DNA from: Bacteroidota bacterium
Lineage (GTDB): Bacteria > Bacteroidota > Bacteroidia > AKYH767-A > 2013-40CM-41-45
DNA length: 64,000 bases
Assembly: GCA_016720655.1 (NCBI GenBank)
Contig: JADKKE010000003.1
Coordinates: 238,077-302,076, forward strand
Direction: 5' to 3'
Below the pieces are notes generated by a model, which worked only from the letters and a program-made list of their open reading frames with translations, was not told the origin of the DNA and made no database searches. A program made the translations under genes and the position numbers. Positions 10,456 to 19,590 of the stretch are shown here, one piece after another; the first letter of the stretch is position 1, and each line of letters begins with the position of its first letter.

Positions 10456-11910
10456 ATGCGAGTACTTCTATGTGCATTATTTTTCTTCATGAGTCAGACT
10501 GTTTTCTCTCAGTCGAATATTTCATGGAATATGGCTATGTCAGTAGCATCTTCATCTTCCGGAAATAATCATCCGAGAATTGCAACAGATGCGAATGGAA
10601 ATCCTTTGGTTCTCTGGTGGCATGCAAGTCGAGCAATGTTTTCTCGCTGGAACGGAACAACATTTACTGCTCCGGTTCTGATTAATCCTGCAAGTATGAC
10701 TGTCGCCGGTGCAGGTTGGATGGGACCTGATATCGCGGCACACGGGGATACAGTCTATGTAGTATTCAAGCAAAGCCCGGAGGGATCTGATTCCTCTCAC
10801 ATTTTCTGTGCACGTTCATTTGATGGCGGACAAACATTCAACACTCCTGTGCGTGTAGATAATATTGCCGACAGTATTTCTCGTTTTCCTACAGTAACAA
10901 CTGATGACAGCGGAAATCCCATCATCGGATTTATGAAATTCAATTCATCATTTTTGGAATCGAGATGGGTTGTTGCACGTTCATCCGATTTTGGAAATAC
11001 TTTTTCCATTGATACGAAAGCAAGTGGCTGGAGTAGTCCTACATCTGTAATTTGCGATTGTTGTCCGGGCGCACTTGTGAGCACTGCAAATACTGTCGCA
11101 ATGCTTTACCGCGATAATAATTCCGACATCCGTGATATATGGGCTGGCATGAGCTATGATGGTGGAAACAGTTTTGTTTCCGGAATGGACATCGATCAGA
11201 GTTCCTGGGTCATCAATGCATGTCCGGCAACGGGCCCGGATGGAATTGTAATTGGCGATACTTTGTATTCGACATACATGAGTGCCGCAAGTGGGAATAG
11301 TCTGGTATATTGGAGTGCCACTTCACTTTCAGCAATGAATGGCTCTCAAGGACTTGAGCTCACGGGAAATTTCGCCGGATTAACACAACAAAATTATCCT
11401 CGCATTGCAAGCGATGGCACTGCACTTGCGGTTGTTTGGAAACAAAGAGTGAACGGCACAGATCAGTGCATGCTTCGTTTTAGTCCGGAAGCAACAAGTT
11501 TTAATGCATCCACTCCTGATACTATTGATCAGGCAGATGTCACCAATGCGGATGTCGCCATGGTGAATGGAAATATTTATATTGTTTGGCAGGATGATAT
11601 GTCAGGAACAGTACAGTTTCGTTCCGGGAGTTATTCGGGAACAACAAATGTACAAGAGACTAATTTGATTGAATCTTTTTCAGTTTATCCGAATCCTGCT
11701 GAAAATACAGTGCAATTTCATTTTGTCACTCAACACGAGAGCCTTGATATTCGCATTCTTGATTTAAGCGGAAAGGAAATGTTGAAACGCGAATTTGTCG
11801 GCAACGAAAATCCGGAAATGGATACAAGGGACTTGGCAAGTGGAATGTATCTTGTTCAGATGCGTTCGGAAAAATTTGAATCAACAAAAAAATTGGGAAT
11901 AGTGAAGTAG
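10456..11910 (+). CDS. Secreted sialidase/BNR-repeat-like protein with T9SS sorting domain
   Basis: About 484 residues from the ATG at 10456, which begins a signal peptide (MRVLLCALFFFMSQTVFSQ). The body contains recurring Asp-box-like motifs (SFDGGQTFNTPV, SSDFGNTFSID, SYDGGNSFVSG), typical of BNR/sialidase six-bladed propellers. The rest has propeller-like strands (NPLVLWWHAS, GNPIIGFMKFN, LAVVWKQRVNG, IYIVWQDDMSG). The C-terminal 80 residues are a T9SS type A domain (FSVYPNPAENTVQFHF ... LASGMYLVQMRSEKF). Sialidase catalysis is not claimed because the Arg triad cannot be assigned by eye. It follows the beta-helix gene and precedes another T9SS gene by 10 bases. Confidence 0.85.
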   Translation: MRVLLCALFFFMSQTVFSQSNISWNMAMSVASSSSGNNHPRIATDANGNPLVLWWHASRAMFSRWNGTTFTAPVLINPASMTVAGAGWMGPDIAAHGDTVYVVFKQSPEGSDSSHIFCARSFDGGQTFNTPVRVDNIADSISRFPTVTTDDSGNPIIGFMKFNSSFLESRWVVARSSDFGNTFSIDTKASGWSSPTSVICDCCPGALVSTANTVAMLYRDNNSDIRDIWAGMSYDGGNSFVSGMDIDQSSWVINACPATGPDGIVIGDTLYSTYMSAASGNSLVYWSATSLSAMNGSQGLELTGNFAGLTQQNYPRIASDGTALAVVWKQRVNGTDQCMLRFSPEATSFNASTPDTIDQADVTNADVAMVNGNIYIVWQDDMSGTVQFRSGSYSGTTNVQETNLIESFSVYPNPAENTVQFHFVTQHESLDIRILDLSGKEMLKREFVGNENPEMDTRDLASGMYLVQMRSEKFESTKKLGIVK

Positions 11911-11920
11911 AATAAATAGA

Positions 11921-12571
11921 ATGAAAAAACTTTTCCTCTTCATTGGATTTACTTTGTTTTTAAACGCGGCTTTTGCGCAGCGCTATCCGATTAATAATCT
12001 TCAGTTCAATCAATGGTATGTTACTCCATACAATTGCTACACACTTTCCTGGATGCCACCGGATTCTTCGCTGACGGACACTTTGCTTGGATACAATATC
12101 TACAGAGACAATAATTTTTATCGATTTACAACAACGACCAGTCAGCAATGCATACCCTGTCTGGGCGATACATCGACAGCGTTTTGCGGAAGTTTTATGC
12201 AATACAACAATGGACATTTTTATATCCATGTTACTGCTGTTTATAATTCAGCTCAGGATGAATCGAATTATGCTGACAGTGCAGAGTTTCAAGGTCTGGC
12301 AATTGGATTGAATGAGATGGAACCGGATGAAGATATTTCTGTTGCTCCAAACCCATTTATTTCATCTACAACATTGTATTCGAATAGAAGTTTTGGAAAT
12401 GCGAGTATTACAATCGTCAATTCCATGGGTCAATGCGTGCGTGAGATGAAGCACCTGGATGGACAATCGTTTAATCTTGAACGTCAGGATTTGAATTCCG
12501 GTATTTATACACTGAAATTTGTGGGAAGTAATGATTGGTTCATTGAACGGAAGTTAGTTGTTATCAATTAA
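11921..12571 (+). CDS. Small secreted T9SS cargo protein
   Basis: 216 residues: a signal peptide (MKKLFLFIGFTLFLNAAFAQ), a domain of about 110 residues, and a T9SS sorting domain (ISVAPNPFISSTTLYS ... LNSGIYTLKFVGSNDWF ... KLVVIN). The domain carries Y/W-rich strands and three cysteines (TSQQCIPCLGDTSTAFCG), looks fibronectin type III-like (LSWMPPDSSLTDTLLGYNIYRDN), and may be disulfide-stabilised. It lies 10 bases after the BNR-like gene and is probably co-transcribed with it. Molecular function unknown. Confidence 0.85.
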   Translation: MKKLFLFIGFTLFLNAAFAQRYPINNLQFNQWYVTPYNCYTLSWMPPDSSLTDTLLGYNIYRDNNFYRFTTTTSQQCIPCLGDTSTAFCGSFMQYNNGHFYIHVTAVYNSAQDESNYADSAEFQGLAIGLNEMEPDEDISVAPNPFISSTTLYSNRSFGNASITIVNSMGQCVREMKHLDGQSFNLERQDLNSGIYTLKFVGSNDWFIERKLVVIN

Positions 12572-12632
12572 TAAAATTTTGATTGGAAAGTGAATTCGTA
12601 TTTGACAATCCAATACTGAAAAGAACACCTAA

Positions 12633-14052
12633 TTAATAGAGCACTAGTTTTTTTAACAAAAGTTTATTGTCTGAAATAATTTTCACAATGTAAATTCCTT
12701 CGGATAAATCTTTCAAATTAACACATCCTGTGTTGGATGGGTTTGATATGATTTTAACCAAAGTCCCTCCAACAGAATAAATATTGATTTCATTAATTGA
12801 ATAAATATTGGATTGCCAGTTTAACATCCCATTCGTAGGATTTGGATAAATCAGAACATCATCTTGCGCAACGATTGATTCAAGAGCTGTTGTTCCCTGC
12901 ACCATTCCGTTCTCATCCGTTCGCACTAAATAAATATCCGCGCTATTGTTCGAAACCAAATCGGCTTGTCCTGAAAAAATAAAACCTCCATCTGCAAGAG
13001 AAATAATTGCATCCATTTGATCCTGAAATTGATTTCCGAAAGATCTGGTCCATTGGATCGCTCCCGTTGAGTCGGCCCTGTAGAGCACAGCTTGTCCACC
13101 ATTGTTAACCGGATCCAATCCTCCGAACACACATCCACTGTCTCCCACAGCATCAAAAGCAAATTTCGCCTCAGTGTCATACATATAAATCGGATCATTG
13201 AAAGTTTTCGTCCACAGAGTGTCCCATTGATCATTGGTACGGATGATCCAAACATCATAGCCGTTAATTGTTCCTGACTTTGCAGAAATCAGATAACCGC
13301 CTTGAGGAAGAGGATGAACAGTATTTATTATTTCAGCAATACCCGGCTTGTCATACGTGTGGATATTTAGAAAATTCCCGGCAGTATCATATTCATAAAT
13401 CACACCGACAAAAGTTCCTGACAGGGCACCACCTGCAAGGAGATAATTTCCATCCCTGTTTTGCATACAAAATTGTGCGTAGGCATTGGCAGAAGAGCCC
13501 ATTTGAACAGACCATAAGGAATCTCCTGTTTCCGGATAATTTCAATAAGGTTCCTTTTGCATAACCATTCAAACTCCACCATCCGCAACAAAGAATTGTA
13601 TGATCATCGTTTTCACTAATACACATCATTCTGTCATTGCCGACTTTTGGAATCGTTTTTGTCCAAAGCGTATCTCCATTGGCGTCGGTGCGGAGAATCC
13701 ACCAATCGGAAAAGTTCGGTGCCTGGGTTGAATAGGAATATGTAGTTGCAGAAATCAGCAATCCTCCATCAAATGTTTCTGTAACCGCAGATGGGAAATC
13801 AAAACCGTTTGGTCCACCGTAGGTTTTTGTCCAGAGAGAATCTCCCAGAGAATCGGTACGAAGAATAATGATGTCACTTTGATAAACACTGTCTGTACTC
13901 GTTGTCCCAACAACTGCAAATCCGCCATCACCCATTGCAGCCACAGAATAGCCGTCCTGGTATCCGATTCCACCCAGTCTTTTTTCGAAAGTGGGTTGGG
14001 CATGCAAATAGAATGGAAGTAAAAACAGAATTAGAATTAGAAATTTGGACAT
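12633..14052 (-). CDS. Secreted T9SS cargo protein with delta-60-like propeller repeats (frameshifted)
   Basis: One gene in two frames. The N-terminal part (14052-13530) starts with the signal peptide MSKFLILILFLLPFYLHAQ and has repeats such as GGFAVVGTTSTDS, LRTDSLGDSLWTKTYGG and GGLLISATTYSY. Near 13535 the sequence passes from LLKLSGN into TGDSLWSVQMGSSANAYAQ in another frame, which restores the same repeat (GDSLW), so a single homopolymer indel in an AAA run explains the break. The C-terminal part continues the repeats and ends in a T9SS domain (DVLIYPNPTNGMLNWQS ... LSEGIYIVKIISDNKLL). About 472 residues in total. Related in repeat style to the gene at 6481-8474. Confidence 0.82.
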
Positions 14053-14348
14053 TTTAAAGCGTGTTGATTTATTGTTTTCTCAAAGATCAGAAACAAAATC
14101 CAAATCGACACGAGGATTTTCTCAAATTCGGCGATGCGAATAAAAGGGTTGTACTCTTCTGAATTTTGAAAAGAAATTAGAAAATAGAATGATCAGAGGA
14201 TTTCAAATTGATAAACCTCTCTGTGAACCCTGCGCAAACCTTTGCGCACTCTGCGTTTGAAAAAGCAATCTGCTACATGGAAACAGTCTGGAATCGAAGG
14301 GATTTTAACCGCAAAGGATGCCTTAAAAAAAAGTACGCGACCAATGAA
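14053..14348. other. Intergenic region with a short perfect palindrome
   Basis: No gene seen. It contains TGCGCAAACCTTTGCGCA (14231-14248), an 8-bp-arm palindrome with a 2-base loop, in a context (CTGTGAACCCTGCGCAAA, then ACTCTGCG) that reads like a dispersed Bacteroidota intergenic repeat. It also holds the upstream region of the T9SS gene ending at 14052. Confidence 0.5.
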
Positions 14349-15300
14349 TCAGGAAACAGTTTCCTTACTGAAAGCGGCAGAAATTTTAGCAGCTAATTTT
14401 ACTTCAACAACTTCTTTGGAAAGCAGAATCATGTTTTTAATTGCTTTGGCTTTGCTGATGCCATGAGCGATGATCACTGCAGAGTTGATGCCGAGGATGG
14501 GTGTGCCACCATAATCTTCGTAATTGAAACGATCGAAATATGCGTCTTTGATATCCCGCATTTTAATTAAATGATAAAATGATTCAGCTTGTTTTAAGAT
14601 TACATTGCCAGTGAAGCCATCGCAGACGATCACATCAGCTTTGTCGTTAAACAAATCACGACCTTCGACATTTCCAATAAAAGATATTTCCTTGGTGTCT
14701 TTGAGGAGCTGATGAGTTTCTTTCACGAGCAGGTTGCCTTTTTCTTCTTCTTCTCCGATACTCAGTAAACCTACACTAGGCTTACTTTTGTGAAGAATGT
14801 TCTGCGCATAAATAGAACCAAGCACGGCAAACTGTTGCAACACTTCGGGTTTACAATCGGCATTCACGCCAACATCGAGAATGAGTCCCCAGCCACCATT
14901 GAATTTTGGCAGGAGGGAAGCGATAGCCGGACGAAGAATTCCCGGAATGGCCTTTACTGTAAACATGGATCCAACAAGCATTGCACCGGTATTTCCGGCA
15001 GATGCAAAAGAATCAATCTTTCCTTCTTTCAAAAGATGGAAGCCAACAGTAATACTTGAATTTTGTTTTTGTTGGAATGCTTTTGTCGGATGATCCGACA
15101 TTGCAATTACTTCTGTTGTATGGACAATTTCAAAAACATCGGCAGGAACTTGCTCCCTTTGCAAAATTGGAAGCATAGCATCTTTATCACCGATGAGAAC
15201 AAGTTTTGCATCCTGCGGCAATTCTTTCCAGGCTTGAATAGCTCCAAGAAGTGTATGCTCCGGCAAAATCACCGCCCATAATATCAACACCAAGTCTCAT
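14349..15300 (-). CDS. plsX: Phosphate acyltransferase PlsX (one-base frameshift near 5' end)
   Basis: PlsX makes acyl-phosphate from acyl-ACP for phospholipid synthesis. The uninterrupted ORF begins at 15293 in the wrong frame. The true start is the ATG at 15300-15298, giving MRLGVDIMGGDFA, and one missing C near 15263 (GCCGGAG for GCCCGGAG) joins it to PEHTLLGAIQAWKEL. The reconstructed protein is about 317 aa, normal for PlsX. Conserved segments include the SFASAGNTGAMLVGS region, GVNADCKPEVLQQFAVLGSI, LLSIGEEEEKGN, FIGNVEGRDLFNDKADVIVC and DGFTGNVILK. It lies in the classical DUF177-rpmF-plsX order. Confidence 0.93.
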
Positions 15301-15345
15301 TCGTTTCTGACAGGGAAAGGTTTTGTGATTGAAAGATACTCATTG

Positions 15346-15393
15346 AATAAAAAGCAGCTGACATGAAGTTCAAAGAACTTGTCAACTGCTTTA
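15346..15393 (-). terminator. Intrinsic terminator after rpmF
   Basis: On the minus strand AAAGCAGTTGACA pairs with TGTCAGCTGCTTT around an inner AAGTTC/GAACTT stem, followed by a T-rich run. It lies between rpmF and plsX, so plsX may depend on read-through or its own promoter. Confidence 0.75.
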
Positions 15394-15415
15394 TGTCAAA
15401 ATTGTAGAAGAACGC

Positions 15416-15607
15416 TTATGCAGCAGTTTCTTTTTCCATGATCACCTGGCCCTTGTAGTACAATTTACCTTCGTACCAGTGTGCGCGGTGAAACAAATGC
15501 GGCTGCCCTGTTGTAGGATCAGTTGCAATAGTAGGAACTTCAGCTTTCCAATGTGTTCTTCTCTTATCTCTACGTGATTTCGAGTGTCGGTGTTTAGGAT
15601 TTGGCAT
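15416..15607 (-). CDS. rpmF: 50S ribosomal protein L32
   Basis: 63 residues starting [20 protein letters not shown], the family signature for L32, a basic protein of the large ribosomal subunit. The zinc-binding Cys pairs present in some L32 proteins are absent, so this is the cysteine-free form. It lies between the DUF177 gene and plsX, the usual arrangement linking ribosome and membrane-lipid synthesis. Confidence 0.97.
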   Translation of the reverse strand: MPNPKHRHSKSRRDKRRTHWKAEVPTIATDPTTGQPHLFHRAHWYEGKLYYKGQVIMEKETAA

Positions 15608-15746
15608 TTTATGTCGGAATTAAATTATTTTAGATTGAAGTTGTTGTAGTGATAAGGACTCGTTGCTTATACTCTGATTTGATGTGCATTAAACTTTCGG
15701 TTCATCGGTATCCTGAGGCTACGTCACACACTAATCCCTTCTTCAA

Positions 15747-16280
15747 TTAATTTAAATTGATCCCTTTCAACGCATCCCATCTTGGATCAGCAGGTGGATT
15801 TTCTTCTTTCTCTTCCGGAGCAATGTGTTTCTCCAGAACTTTCAATACTTCCGGATCACAGTCAGGATTTCCTTCTTCGTCTTCGTGAACATTTCTCATG
15901 GGTATCAGAACACTAATGTATTCATAGATATATTGAGCAACATCCAGTTCGTGTTCCCGTGTTGAAATCACGATTACATCTTCCGCTTCTTCTCCTGTTT
16001 CTTCTCCCAGTTTTACAATCAACTCATTGAAACTTTCAATGTCAAGATCAAGATCTTCCAGACAACGATCGCATTGAACAGTTACAGTTCCTTCCATTGT
16101 GAAGTCAAGCAACAAAAGGTTTTCTTTTTTCTCAAGAACAACCAATACATCCACCTGACCTTTTTGAATGATAGAATTTTCAAACCGTTGAAAGAACGAA
16201 TCATTCACGTCAAATTGAAATTCGTACTCACCTTTTCCAAGGCTTCCGAAACTGATTACAAAATCACGTGCACTATTCAT
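15747..16280 (-). CDS. DUF177 (YceD-family) protein
   Basis: 177 residues, acidic. It carries the family core: VTVQCDRCLEDLDLDIE, the segment after ELIVKLGEE, and the DVAQYIYEYISVLIPMRN stretch ending in PRWDALKGI. DUF177/YceD proteins lie directly upstream of rpmF across bacteria; a role in 23S rRNA metabolism is reported for plant and E. coli relatives, so a ribosome-assembly role is a reasonable inference. The gene is 139 bases upstream of rpmF on the same strand. Confidence 0.9.
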   Translation of the reverse strand: MNSARDFVISFGSLGKGEYEFQFDVNDSFFQRFENSIIQKGQVDVLVVLEKKENLLLLDFTMEGTVTVQCDRCLEDLDLDIESFNELIVKLGEETGEEAEDVIVISTREHELDVAQYIYEYISVLIPMRNVHEDEEGNPDCDPEVLKVLEKHIAPEEKEENPPADPRWDALKGINLN

Positions 16281-16553
16281 GCTTCAATCCTCCGCAAATA
16301 AAGGGGGACAAAGGTAAAAAAAAATGCCTTCAGGTCAAGATTTCTCAAGACTGAAAGTTCATTTTCAAGGGAATAGAAAGCCGGAAAATTTTGAATGTGT
16401 ATCGAATATAAACTGTGGCACGGACAATAAATGGATAATTATGTAAATAATTGATAATCAATTAGTAATACATTAATTATTGGGCATATTTTTGAAACCC
16501 GTTTACGCTATTCAGTAATATGTCCGTGATTTCGGCAGTCTTGCTACCTTCGT

Positions 16554-17414
16554 ATGATTATTCATTTGAAAGTGTTCAAAAAAGCCGGAAAATACCTTTT
16601 ATATCCATTTCAATGGATCTGGCGCTCCCTTTTCTTCATCAATGCGGTGATCACTTTTTTTATTTTTTTCCCTGTCTTCTATGTTTTGCTCAGAAGCCGG
16701 AAATGGTTTGGTTTAGTGTTCAGAATCAAGAAGATATGGGCACACTGCATTCTCTGGCCGGTTTTTATTTTCTATAAAATCGAGAGAAAATCAGTTTTAG
16801 ACACAAATAGGGCATATGTATTCTGTCCTAACCATACTTCCTACCTGGACATAATGCTTATATATATAAGTATACCCTGTTATTTTCACACAATGGGAAA
16901 AGCAGAGTTAAGGAGGGTCCCCTTATTTAAGCACTTTTTTGACCGTATGAATATTCCTGTAAACCGGAAAAGCAGGGTGGATTCGCATCGGGCCTTCTTA
17001 AGGGCCTGCAGTGATATGGATAAAAAGATCAGTATCACACTATTTCCGGAAGGGACTATTCACCACAACGGTCCGGTTATGGGAAGGTTCAAAAACGGGC
17101 CATTTCGCCTGGCCATTGAAAAACAAGTTCCTATTGTTCCTATTACCTTCATGAACAACTGGTTACTACTGCCTGACGACTATTTTAATCGAGTCGGTTA
17201 TCCGGGTGTTGCACGCGTTATTATTCACGAACCAATTGAAACAAAGGGACTTACCGAGGCCGATCTGGAACCATTGAAAGCCAGGGTGTATGAAGTAATT
17301 GACGCTCCATTGAGGAAGGAATATGCTCAATGGTTTTTAAAGTCAAAAAAGAAAGAAACTGAAATTCCGTTGCCGGAATCGGACCTTTTGCGATCAAAAG
17401 GTGTTCAAAATTAA
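16554..17414 (+). CDS. plsC: 1-acyl-sn-glycerol-3-phosphate acyltransferase (PlsC family)
   Basis: 286 residues. A hydrophobic N-terminal helix pair (FFINAVITFFIFFPVFYVLL) anchors it in the inner membrane. The acyltransferase domain follows with motif I NHTSYLD (His/Asp catalytic dyad), motif III FPEGTIHHNG and motif IV IVPITFMNNW. The enzyme makes phosphatidic acid from lysophosphatidic acid. It is divergent from the plsX cluster, so both glycerolipid acylation steps are coded side by side. A TACCTTCG box (16545-16552) sits only 1 base before the ATG, so the mRNA may be nearly leaderless or the start may be slightly downstream (GTG near 16572). Confidence 0.9.
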   Translation: MIIHLKVFKKAGKYLLYPFQWIWRSLFFINAVITFFIFFPVFYVLLRSRKWFGLVFRIKKIWAHCILWPVFIFYKIERKSVLDTNRAYVFCPNHTSYLDIMLIYISIPCYFHTMGKAELRRVPLFKHFFDRMNIPVNRKSRVDSHRAFLRACSDMDKKISITLFPEGTIHHNGPVMGRFKNGPFRLAIEKQVPIVPITFMNNWLLLPDDYFNRVGYPGVARVIIHEPIETKGLTEADLEPLKARVYEVIDAPLRKEYAQWFLKSKKKETEIPLPESDLLRSKGVQN

Positions 17415-17447
17415 AAAAGCCCCCTAATTTTCATCAGGAGGCTTTTT
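17414..17447. terminator. Bidirectional intrinsic terminator
   Basis: AAAAAGCC-C-CCT and AGG-A-GGCTTTTT arms around a 10-base loop between convergent plsC and the bacilliredoxin gene. It works on either strand. Confidence 0.9.
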
Positions 17448-17462
17448 CATTTAGATTTTAGC

Positions 17463-17879
17463 TTAACAATATTCTTCAAAAGCTGCTTTCAGGTTTTCAG
17501 CAATCATTTCAGCAGAACGTCCTTCGATGTGATGACGTTCCAGGAAATGTACAAGTTTCCCGTCTTTGAAAAGTGCGATTGCCGGGGAAGATGGCGGATA
17601 AGGCAATGTATACTTGCGGGCTTGTGCTGTTGCTTCCATATCCTGACCGGCAAAAACTGTGGTCAGTTTTTCAGGATGTTTTGGACTGCTCAGGGATAAT
17701 TTTACTCCGGGACGAGCGGTTCCGGCAGCACAACCACAAACAGAATTCAAAACGAGCAATAAAGTCCCTTTGCTGTTTGGAATTATTTCGTCAACCTTTT
17801 CAGGAGTTGTTAATTCTTCAAAACCGACAGTTGTCAGCTCTTGTCTCATTGGAGCGCAGATATATTCTGGATAAGGCAT
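17463..17879 (-). CDS. BrxA/BrxB family bacilliredoxin-like protein
   Basis: 138 residues with the YphP/YqiW-family core: the N-terminal MPYPEYICAPMRQELT, the redox motif VCGCAAGTARP (Cys-Gly-Cys) at about residues 47-57, and the FAGQDMEATAQAR stretch. In Firmicutes these cytosolic thiol-disulfide proteins remove bacillithiol from oxidised proteins. Members are widespread in Bacteroidota, some of which make bacillithiol, so a de-thiolation role is likely but inferred. Single gene, closed by a strong shared terminator. Confidence 0.92.
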   Translation of the reverse strand: MPYPEYICAPMRQELTTVGFEELTTPEKVDEIIPNSKGTLLLVLNSVCGCAAGTARPGVKLSLSSPKHPEKLTTVFAGQDMEATAQARKYTLPYPPSSPAIALFKDGKLVHFLERHHIEGRSAEMIAENLKAAFEEYC

Positions 17880-18101
17880 TGGTTGTTTATTTTAGAAGAT
17901 TTCATTGCAAAATTACGATGAAAAAAAATGACTTGAGCATGCTTTTTTTAATAGAGTCTTATTTCAGCTTTTTTTGATCATTTTCTAACAAAATCAGCTA
18001 CGAAAAGTTCAATTTCTTACGGTTGTCAGATATACGGCTCTTTGTTGCAACGCTGTCAAGTGATCGGGTATATTTTGCATAGGATGAGAAAATGATCAAT
18101 C

Positions 18102-18539
18102 ATGTTGAAAGCGATACCCCGGATTTTTATTCTGACCACACTTTCCCTAATGGGAAGCATTGCCCTTCAGGCTCAGAACGTGCTTGATAATAAGACCTAC
18201 CGCGTAACCGCGCTGCAACGTGGAAATAATTCCATTACCAGTATGTCGAATTATGCAGAGGTGATCCCGCCACTGAGTATTTATATTCCAAATGCATTTA
18301 CACCGAATGGAGATGGAATGAACGATGTCTTTGGTGTTAAAGGTGAAGGTATCCGCAACTTCCACCTCTATGTGTATGACCGTTGGGGCGAAGTTGTGTT
18401 TGAAACCACCAACCCGAAACAACAATGGGATGGAAATTATGCCGGTAATCCTGTTGAACAGGGAGTGTATGTTTACCAGGTGTTTGCTAGCGGTTTAGGA
18501 AAAAATTCCAAGACCGGATCAGTGACCCTCGTTCGATAA
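18102..18539 (+). CDS. Very short secreted protein consisting mainly of a CHU_C (T9SS type B) sorting domain
   Basis: 145 residues: a signal peptide (about 1-24, ending ALQAQ), about 35 residues of low-complexity sequence (NVLDNKTYRVTALQRGNN), then a complete gliding-motility-associated C-terminal domain (IYIPNAFTPNGDGMNDVF, FHLYVYDRWGEVVFE, WDGNYAGNPVEQGVYVYQV). Such domains normally sit at the end of proteins of hundreds to thousands of residues, so the near absence of cargo is unusual. No frameshift is evident in the coding part. It could be a minimal surface protein or the end of a deleted larger gene that kept or regained a signal peptide. Followed by a strong terminator. Confidence 0.85.
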   Translation: MLKAIPRIFILTTLSLMGSIALQAQNVLDNKTYRVTALQRGNNSITSMSNYAEVIPPLSIYIPNAFTPNGDGMNDVFGVKGEGIRNFHLYVYDRWGEVVFETTNPKQQWDGNYAGNPVEQGVYVYQVFASGLGKNSKTGSVTLVR

Positions 18540-18565
18540 TAACAGCCCGCCCCCCACATAAACAC

Positions 18566-18593
18566 AGCAGAACCGATGTTCTGCTTTTTTTTT
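18566..18593 (+). terminator. Intrinsic terminator
   Basis: AGCAGAAC-CGAT-GTTCTGCT hairpin followed by eight Ts, 26 bases after the CHU_C protein stop. Confidence 0.93.
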
Positions 18594-18716
18594 ATTTCCA
18601 CAGTTTACCGGGTGTATTCTAATCTTGTGGATTGTGTGAAAGTTTTTCTTTTGGCCGTCATGGAATGCAGGATTTTTATTCTTTATTTCTATTTTTACAC
18701 GCAAATAGGATTTTCT

Positions 18717-19115
18717 ATGAGCTCACACAGGTATCCGGTAGTCATGTTGATTGATGATAATGAGTTGGATAATTTCATCAACAAAAAGCTCCTTGAGAAT
18801 GAACATTTCGCTTCGAATATTCTGATTCATCAGTCTGCTATCAATGCATTGGATGAACTGAAAAAGAAAGCTACGACTCCGGGCGAATTGCCCAATGTTA
18901 TTTTTCTGGACATCATGATGCCCGGAATGGATGGTTTTGGTTTTTTGGAGGAGTTTGACAAATTACCGGAACAAGTTAAAAATCATTCAAAGGTGGTCAT
19001 GCTTTCTACATCAGAGAGCTTTAAGGATCTTAACAAAGCAAATCAAAGTCGTTACGTTTACAAGTTCCTCAACAAACCCTTGAACAAGGCCATCCTCGAT
19101 GCGATCAATGTTTGA
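18717..19115 (+). CDS. Single-domain response regulator (CheY-like receiver)
   Basis: 132 residues from the ATG at 18717; the longer frame from 18576 runs through the terminator and is rejected. A complete receiver domain: acidic pair LIDDNELDN, phosphoacceptor VIFLDIMMPGMDGFG, Ser/Thr switch MLSTSES, and Lys-Pro loop FLNKPLNK. No output domain, so it probably relays phosphate or acts by protein contact. It is followed 40 bases later by a second, similar stand-alone receiver. No cognate kinase is adjacent. Confidence 0.92.
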   Translation: MSSHRYPVVMLIDDNELDNFINKKLLENEHFASNILIHQSAINALDELKKKATTPGELPNVIFLDIMMPGMDGFGFLEEFDKLPEQVKNHSKVVMLSTSESFKDLNKANQSRYVYKFLNKPLNKAILDAINV

Positions 19116-19155
19116 GTGATCAGGATTTCGCAGTATATTTGAAGTTCTAAACCCC

Positions 19156-19590
19156 ATGGCAGAAAAGATTTTTTCTTTCAAAAGTGTGCTCCTTGTCGAC
19201 GACAGCGAAATCGATGTTCTGGTTAATCGCCGCCTGATGGAGTTGACCGCTTTTTCATCACAGGTTACTGTCACCAATTCAGGAGAAGAAGCCTTGCATT
19301 TTTTGAAAGAAGAATGCGGCAATGAGTCACAGGCACCCGATTGGATTTTTCTGGATATGCATTTGCCAATGATGAGTGGTTATGATTTTATTGAAGAATA
19401 CAAAAGCCTTCCTGAGTACATCCGTCAGAAGTCAAAAATTATTATTCTTTCTGTTTTTAACAAACCGGAGCAACTCAAAAAAGTTTTTGAAAACAGTTTT
19501 GTTGTCGGGCAGCTGGACAAACCATTGACACAGCAGGCGCTTCACGAACTTGCAAAAAGCGGTGTTACAAAATTCAGCGCTTCTTCCTGA
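19156..19590 (+). CDS. Second single-domain response regulator
   Basis: 144 residues, receiver only: LLVDDSEIDVLVNRR, phosphoacceptor WIFLDMHLPMMSGYD, switch region IIILSVFN, and QLDKPLTQQAL. Similar in style to the preceding receiver and probably an old tandem duplicate. Its 3' end overlaps the convergent tadA gene by 17 bases. Confidence 0.92.
   Translation: MAEKIFSFKSVLLVDDSEIDVLVNRRLMELTAFSSQVTVTNSGEEALHFLKEECGNESQAPDWIFLDMHLPMMSGYDFIEEYKSLPEYIRQKSKIIILSVFNKPEQLKKVFENSFVVGQLDKPLTQQALHELAKSGVTKFSASS

Noticed and set aside
16412..16430. TGGCAC sequence resembling a sigma-54 -24 element
   Set aside because: The matching TTGC -12 element is absent at the required spacing.
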